Source of the DNA: Orbilia blumenaviensis
Taxonomy: Eukaryota > Ascomycota > Orbiliomycetes > Orbiliales > Orbiliaceae
Assembly (NCBI GenBank): GCA_036872755.1
Contig: JAVHNS010000001.1
Span: forward strand, 3,224,001 to 3,288,000
Length of the DNA stretch: 64,000 bases
Direction: 5' to 3'
In this document: positions 60,099 through 64,000 of the stretch, in pieces
How the letters are laid out: every line of letters starts with the position of its first letter
Numbering within the stretch: the stretch's first letter is position 1
Made by a program: the position numbers and the translations under genes
Notes under the pieces: model-generated
What the model was told of the DNA's origin: nothing
The model's input: the letters and a program-made list of their open reading frames with translations, nothing else
Database searches by the model: none

Positions 60099-60602
60099 TT
60101 CTGCGAGAATCTCAGGGTGAATGATATAAAAGGATATGGCGCAAGTGCACGTATGTGTTATCGGTCAGGAGGCGACACGAGCTGTAACCGCGATGTGCCG
60201 AAGAAACCCCTGCTAAGAAGCTTAAGATAGGACGTGAGCTGAACCCGGAGAAGTCGCGGGCACGCGGTCAGATGAACATGGTTGCGTTTGTCAAGTCCAC
60301 CAGGTGTGTTGCTAACCCATGCAGATGACGATGCTTCTGCCCTCCCTGCCAGCAGCCTTCCCTGCGTCTGCAACTACCCGGACCCGCGACACTATCGATA
60401 AACGAATAACCCACTCTATCATTACATGATCACGACGGCTTCATGCTTATGTAACCAGTAAACCTAAAACCTCATAGCCTCTTGGCGAAATAAACTAGCA
60501 TGATCTTGAAAGTTCGGCAAACTTCAAGTGGTCTGGTTGCTTCTTCCAAACATCAACCACCCTAACCCGGCAAGCCATCCAGCTGCGCAACCCAGCTTCA
60601 AT
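60099..60602. promoter_or_regulatory. Divergent promoter, MLH1 and FIG4
   Basis: 504 bp between two divergent start codons. ACGCGG occurs once, but no perfect ACGCGT; otherwise no defined site. Confidence 0.4.
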
Positions 60603-63533
60603 ATGGCTGAATCTTTCGAGAAACAGGCATACTACCAAGACTCTATACCTCCTACATCAGGTCAGGACGAAGAGGAGAGATCTGATGTCTCCGAAGGCAC
60701 CTTCATAGAATATTCCGAAGCCGTCGGTGCCCCGATCGAGAAACAAGAGCCATTCGTCCCCTCGCCACACCTACACCCCAGCACTCCAGTCCACTATTCG
60801 CATCGTGATGGAGGGGATGAGAAACGACCACCCCAGCAAACTTTGTCAGATACGCCCGATGGCGTCCATCGTATGCAAAAGTTTATGCTTTACGAAACCT
60901 CAACAAGATACTATATTGTCGGCTCGGACTCCCAGGACGAGCGATATCGAATGCTGAAAATCGATAGGACTGTTGATCCCGGAGAGCTGTCTATCATCGA
61001 GGATGATGTCGTCTATAGTAAAGATCAATTGACACAATTGTTGGCCGCCATCGAGGACGGTAATTTGGCTCATGGCGGACTCAAGACAAAATGTGCAATG
61101 TGGGGAATTCTTGGATTCATCCGATTTACGACAAACTACTATATGCTGGTCATCACTAAGAAGAGCATAGTCGCAATGCTTGGTGGTCATTACATATATC
61201 AGATCGAGGCTACAGAATTAATTCCTATCATCACCGCTACGTCGACGAAAAAGGCAGACAAGAACCCTGAGGAAGCACGTTTTATGGGTATATTTGGCAA
61301 CTTGGACTTGACGAAGAACTTCTATTTCAGCTATTCTTATGATATCTCTCGAACGCTGCAGTACAATTTGTCGAAAGCTAGAGAGGCTCTAAAGAAAGGA
61401 ATGAGGCCTTCTATGACATCAAGTGCTGATTACAACGAGATGTTCGCATGGAACCACTATCTCCTACAGCCTGCCCTCCAGTACATGACGAATACGTTTG
61501 ATTGGTGCCTTCCTTTGTTGCATGGTTTCCTTGATCAATGCAAAATCTCGGTTTTTGGGCGTCCGGTCTTTGTTACTCTCATTGCTCGAAGATCTAGATA
61601 TTTTGCAGGAGCAAGGTTTCTCAAGAGAGGTGCAAATGACCTGGGATATGTAGCCAACGATGTGGAGTCGGAGCAGATCGTCTCTGACATGAGAACTACA
61701 TCTTTCCATGCCCCCGGAGGAATACTTTTTGGGAGTCCAAACTACACATCCTACGTTCAGCACCGTGGAAGCATACCACTATATTGGTCGCAGGAGTCGA
61801 GTCCATCCGTCCCAAAACCTCCAATAACGCTCAACCTCGTTGATCCTTTCTTCAGCGCTGCCGCTCTTCACTTTGATCAACTTTTTGACCGGTATGGAGC
61901 GCCAATAATAGTTCTGAATCTCATCAAATCGAGGGAAAGGGTTCCTCGAGAATCACTTCTTCTGCATGAGTTCACACAGGCGGTCAACTACCTCAAAAAA
62001 CTACTTCCCAACAAAGATGACATCATCTATAAAGCTTGGGACATGAGTCGTGTTGCTAAGAGCCACGATCAAGACGTTGTCGAAAAGCTCGAAGAAATTG
62101 CAGAAGATGTTCTAAAACAAACAGGCATTTTCCACAATGGATATGGTGATGACTATCCAATTCAACTTCAACGCGGGGTCTGTCGAACCAACTGTATTGA
62201 CTGCCTTGATCGAACGAATGCCGCACAGTTTGTTATTGGGAAGCGAGCTTTGGGGATACAACTGAAAGCCCTTGGAGTTATTGACGATGGGTATCTTAAA
62301 TATGATACCGATGTCTCTAATTTGTTTACTCACATGTATCATGATCATGGCGACAGCATCGCCCTCCAATATGGCGGCTCGCATCTAGTTAACACGATGG
62401 AGACCTATCGTAAGATCAATCAATGGTCGAGCCAATCGCGAGACATGATTGAGAGCTTCAAACGATATTACAATAATTCTTTCATGGATGCCCAACGACA
62501 GGAGGCCATAAATCTGTTCCTAGGAAACTACATCTTTGCAAAGGGCCAGCCAATGCTGTGGGATCTGGAAACAGACTACTATTTGCACCATGCCGACCCA
62601 AGATCGGAGAAGAACAAACGCAGCTACATCAAGTGGTGGACGGATGCGCATCTTGAGAAACCGGAGATACCACCTGTCGTTTCGATGGCGGAGCTGAATA
62701 ATCAAGATATGGCGTTCTTTGATGAATACTGGTCGGAGTATTATAAGCCTAAGGCTCTATCAGCTTTTCAAAAAATCTTTGCCGGCCGAATGGTCTCGAC
62801 TGCTAAGTATGTAATCCGAAGGACCTCCATCCTATCACGAGACTGATACTAACGACTTTTCTATAGGAGTCTCGGAGCTGCAGGTGGGCCGAACCAAGAC
62901 CCGTCTCCCTTCGCTGTCCGCGGTGCATCCGGTGATAAGGAACACCGTCGCAAACGCCGTGGCGTCAAGATTCTCGACCCAACCATGGATCTGAGCAAAC
63001 AGATCAAAAGACTCTCTCTCCAACGTTGGCTTACCGACGCCAATGGTGGGCAATCTCACCATTCCCACGAAAATAATCTAAAATACAGCTTAGACCTCAG
63101 TCTAAATGATAGTATCCCCTCAATCCCGGGCAGGGCTTCAAAATCGGACAAGGAAACTCTCCCACCACATCTCTGGACAATGGAACAAATCGTTCAACAC
63201 TCCCTCAATCCTTCGGTTTCTCGAACTGAAAAGGCGGAATATGAACGCTATGTAACTCACCCATTGAACCTGCCCATGGTACCCCATGACGGTGTTTCAA
63301 ACCCACCAAGGGTATTCACAGACTATCTTCACAGTGGGAGTCCAAGTGCTGTCACGGATCTGAGGAGCAAAGTTGAGGATGAGGCAGTTTATAAATCATT
63401 TGTGGATTCAGCTGATAACTATATCGCTGGAGTGGAGGATATGCCTGCTAAGCTAAGGTATAAGGCTTACGAGGGATATGTTGATGGGAAGGGGTTTAAG
63501 CAGATGAGAGCTGGGAGTTTGGTTAAAGGATGA
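60603..63533 (+). CDS. FIG4: Phosphatidylinositol 3,5-bisphosphate 5-phosphatase Fig4 (Sac3)
   Basis: SAC-domain lipid phosphatase of the Fab1-Vac14-Fig4 complex on the vacuole/late endosome. Exons 60603-62806 and 62867-63533 (intron GTATGT...CTATAG) give 956 residues. SAC-domain landmarks: GILGFIRFTTNYYMLVIT, HYIYQIEATELIPI, NHYLLQPALQYM, RRSRYFAGARFLKRG and the catalytic CX5R motif NCIDCLDRTN (Cys near residue 531, Arg 537), all intact. LGGSHLVNTM-like and KRYYNNSF segments follow, then the long Fig4-specific C-terminus. The ATG at 60603 is used; the upstream in-frame extension starts from GTG. The N-terminal 90 residues are acidic and disordered. Confidence 0.94.
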
Positions 63534-64000
63534 TATGCTTTCTTAACAAATTTAGGGATTTGATGTTTTTATATGGAGTGCGAGGGGGTTCATTTAGTAC
63601 ATTCGATATGGGGTTATAAAGCATTGCATTGATGGGGTATGGATTCATAGCATTGCGTGGATGTTTCTTTTCTACTCGTTCCTCTGTCTATGCCTCTTTT
63701 TCTATGATATGGTGTTTGCCATGGCTGTCGGGTTGATCTTGTGGTATATTTTAGCGATTGGTCTATTTTCTGGATCGATACTGATGGAATTGCAATTGGT
63801 AATGGTAGAAAGGCTCCTATGCCGACGTAAGAAGTCCCCTAGCTCTATCTAGCAAGTTATATTGTAGGGTATAAAAAGTTTTAAAGGCTCGAATGCATGC
63901 AAGAGGCATCGATCAGAAGTATAAGAAAAGGATGAGTATTACAAAAGCTCAAGCAACAATACCTGGTCGGTAAAAAATGACATGATCTGTATGCTTGAAA
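63534..64000. other. FIG4 3' region at the right edge
   Basis: No coding signal. The hydrophobic 63-codon frame at 63661-63852 lacks context and is probably chance. Confidence 0.45.

Noticed and set aside
1..64000. CRISPR array, prophage, intact transposon or secondary-metabolite cluster
   Set aside because: No regularly spaced repeats, phage genes, transposase, reverse transcriptase, or PKS/NRPS/terpene core gene is visible anywhere in the window.

Overview
The window is nuclear DNA of a filamentous ascomycete (Pezizomycotina; a leotiomycete-like genome is possible, but the class cannot be fixed from sequence alone). The evidence is short spliceosomal introns, mostly 45-80 nt, with CTAAC/CTGAC branch sites; densely packed genes on both strands; and fungal-specific families: Zn(II)2Cys6 regulator, NmrA-like oxidoreductases, PigL_N/ankyrin protein and fungal CorA-like protein. 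All exon boundaries were derived by hand from splice motifs, reading-frame closure and conserved protein motifs. I recognise 23 genes and see two further unresolved or degraded loci.

Layout. 2.3-9.3 kb: DNA polymerase delta subunit 3 (-), mitochondrial ribosomal protein L23 (-), an unresolved divergent locus (+), RPA2 (+). 9.8-17.8 kb: Zn2Cys6 transcription factor (+), two convergent NmrA-like reductases (+ and -), F-box protein (-). 18.2-22.5 kb: U1A/U2B''-type spliceosomal protein (-), divergent from the ribosome-biogenesis helicase DBP10 (+). 23.0-28.5 kb: PigL_N/ankyrin protein (+), U5 snRNP protein DIM1 (+), RNase H2 subunit C (-). 29.5-40.6 kb: TSC1 (-), a 3 kb spacer, FAD synthetase (-), mitochondrial RNA helicase SUV3 (-). 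40.6-48.1 kb: a gene-poor stretch with only two predicted secreted proteins, both without a recognised family. 48.1-53.3 kb: SEC1 (+), deoxyhypusine hydroxylase (+), RNA polymerase I subunit RPA12 (-). 53.5-63.5 kb: a damaged CorA-like gene (-), then MLH1 (-) divergent from the phosphoinositide phosphatase FIG4 (+).

Most genes are housekeeping, in three functional groups. Four act in DNA replication and repair (POLD3, RPA2, RNase H2C, MLH1). Five act in RNA and ribosome production (U1A/U2B'', DIM1, DBP10, RPA12, MRPL23). Others serve membrane traffic, growth signalling and organelles (SEC1, FIG4, TSC1, SUV3, FAD1). There is no operon-like logic, though two divergent pairs share short promoters (U1A/DBP10 and MLH1/FIG4).

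I found no CRISPR array, prophage, intact transposon, convincing tRNA or biosynthetic cluster, and no clear new molecular system. The points most worth checking are unusual splicing (a 7-nt microexon in RPA12, a probable one in the U1A gene, GC-AG introns, 4-nt first exons), an altered MLH1 C-terminal motif, the damaged CorA-like gene, and the gene-poor region holding the two secreted orphan proteins.
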